DNA of 64,000 nucleotides from Imbricaverruca yamaguchii (lineage: Eukaryota; Arthropoda; Thecostraca; Neoverrucidae), in NCBI GenBank assembly GCA_034440575.1, contig JAOTOL010001621.1:1033001-1097000 (forward strand). The letters run 5' to 3'. Every line of letters starts with the position of its first letter. Within the stretch, counting starts at the first letter, position 1. The notes beneath the pieces are model-generated. The model saw only the letters and a program-made list of their open reading frames with translations, was not told where the DNA came from and made no database searches. This document shows, in pieces, positions 62,896 through 64,000 of the stretch. The position numbers and the translations under genes are program-made.

Positions 62896-63496
62896 CCGAG
62901 AGCCTCATGACCACAACATTGCTCACGCACACAGACCGGTATTTATTGTCCAATTCCATCACTGATAACTTACAAGTAAAGTGGTATGGAGAATTTGAAA
63001 GCGTTTGCTTGATTCACGCATAATTCTGAGGACTTTTTTAGTTGGCTGCTACCATGTGTTTGAAATAGATGGGCCATGATGCGTGACATAAATGATGTGT
63101 GCCGAACGGCCCGGAGCGCGACAACTGTAGTATTGTCGGCTGACTACTACCCACCACTGCCAAGCTCACATGGGCGACGGGGAAGAACCAGGGCATGGAT
63201 AGAAGGGAAGTCAGATAATTCGCGGGTACTTCGGCATTCCTCATGTGTGCTAAGCACGAGTGAATGTCCGATGGAACCATTGGCGTCCATTGGTGTCTTG
63301 TCCAACGAGTTCGTAATGAAGAGGCTTTATCGTTCGTAATAATCAGCTTCAGCTGACTGAAGAGATGGATTTTTCACTCGATATGAGCCACTTCGAAATG
63401 AAGCTGTCCGATTTTGTTAAATTCAGCACCACCGGTGCACCCAGTTCACCGCAAGGACTGTTAACACCTGTATTTGACATGGTAGGCGCGATGCTG

Positions 63497-63620
63497 CCTG
63501 GTGCGGACACCGGTAAATATTTATGTTGCTTGGTGCCGACACCAGCGAATATTTATGTTGTTTGGTGCGGACACCGGTGAATAATTCTGCTGCTTGGTGC
63601 GGACGCCGGTGAATATTTCA
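63497..63620 (+). repeat. Tandem repeat, ~38-bp unit, ~3.5 copies
   Basis: GGTGCGGACACCGGTGAATA followed by TTTATGTTGCTT, with variants. Confidence 0.85.
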
Positions 63621-64000
63621 GCTAGATCAGCGAGCCACTATGTTGGCCCGCTTCTGACCCCACTACACGCTGGCTTGTGGTCACCGTACCGCGTTGGCCT
63701 GTTGGTGAAGTCACACACGTAATGACTGAATGAAAGAAGTACCTGATGATATCGTTATGCCACATAGCGCTGTTTGCAATTGCTCCGTTACTTGCGGCAA
63801 AATACACCATCACAGACAGCGAACTAAATATGTATAAGTGCATCCTAAACTATATTAAAACTCATCGGGGAAAAAACTGGTAGGAATCAGATTGTACTAG
63901 TTTGGTTTTTCCCCCCGAAAAACGCTAAACCAGCTGAACACACAGAATAATACGCTGATCGGTAGGCCAATCAGTCGGATGTCAGGACGCTCAAGAACAC

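Larger units (their letters stand above)
62281..64000. other. Upstream intron, to window end
   Basis: Holds a SINE copy (62743-62895) and a short tandem repeat (63497-63620). No VPS10 exon was recognised. Confidence 0.5.

Overview
This is metazoan nuclear DNA: genes are split by many introns, GC-rich exons sit in AT-rich introns, and there are non-LTR retrotransposon remains, tRNA-derived SINEs and very many minisatellites. Nothing bacterial is visible. The best guess is an invertebrate, perhaps a crustacean or another non-insect arthropod, or a mollusc. This rests on the retroelement types and the divergence of the main gene and is weak.

The right two thirds (about 23.0 to 60.2 kb, minus strand) hold the 3' part of one gene, a SORL1/LR11 (SorLA) sorting-receptor ortholog. 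I could place 24 consecutive exons. They run from the end of the VPS10 10CC module through five YWTD (LDLR class B) repeats, an EGF-like module, nine LDLR class A repeats, six fibronectin type III domains and a transmembrane helix to a cytosolic tail that ends in a [12 protein letters not shown] sorting signal. Every donor/acceptor pair is GT/AG and all 23 junction phases agree, giving about 1,500 codons. The VPS10 propeller exons lie beyond base 64000.

The left third (1 to 21 kb) is gene-poor. It holds a decayed LINE reverse transcriptase (2.8-4.4 kb), a LINE gag-like ORF1 (17.3-18.5 kb), a minus-strand endonuclease/RNase H LINE relic (19.9-21.3 kb) and several minisatellites, including a 1.05 kb array of a 9-bp unit. 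There are two candidate minus-strand exons of an unidentified downstream gene (2.05-2.55 kb and, less surely, 9.44-9.59 kb). A hammerhead-ribozyme-like motif of Penelope-element type lies near 0.54 kb.

Two patterns stand out. First, at least four intronic minisatellites of the SORL1 gene are built from units that straddle an exon/intron boundary, so each unit carries a copy of the splice site plus 10 to 44 exonic bases. About 8, 30 and 21 extra acceptors precede three exons, and about 49 extra donors follow a fourth. Second, a tiny (about 40-60 bp) element occurs at least ten times, always in the same orientation, and nine copies have target-site duplications of 9-15 bp. It resembles the isolated 3' tail domain of a tRNA-derived SINE also present here. 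Tandem arrays fill very roughly 12 kb of the window.
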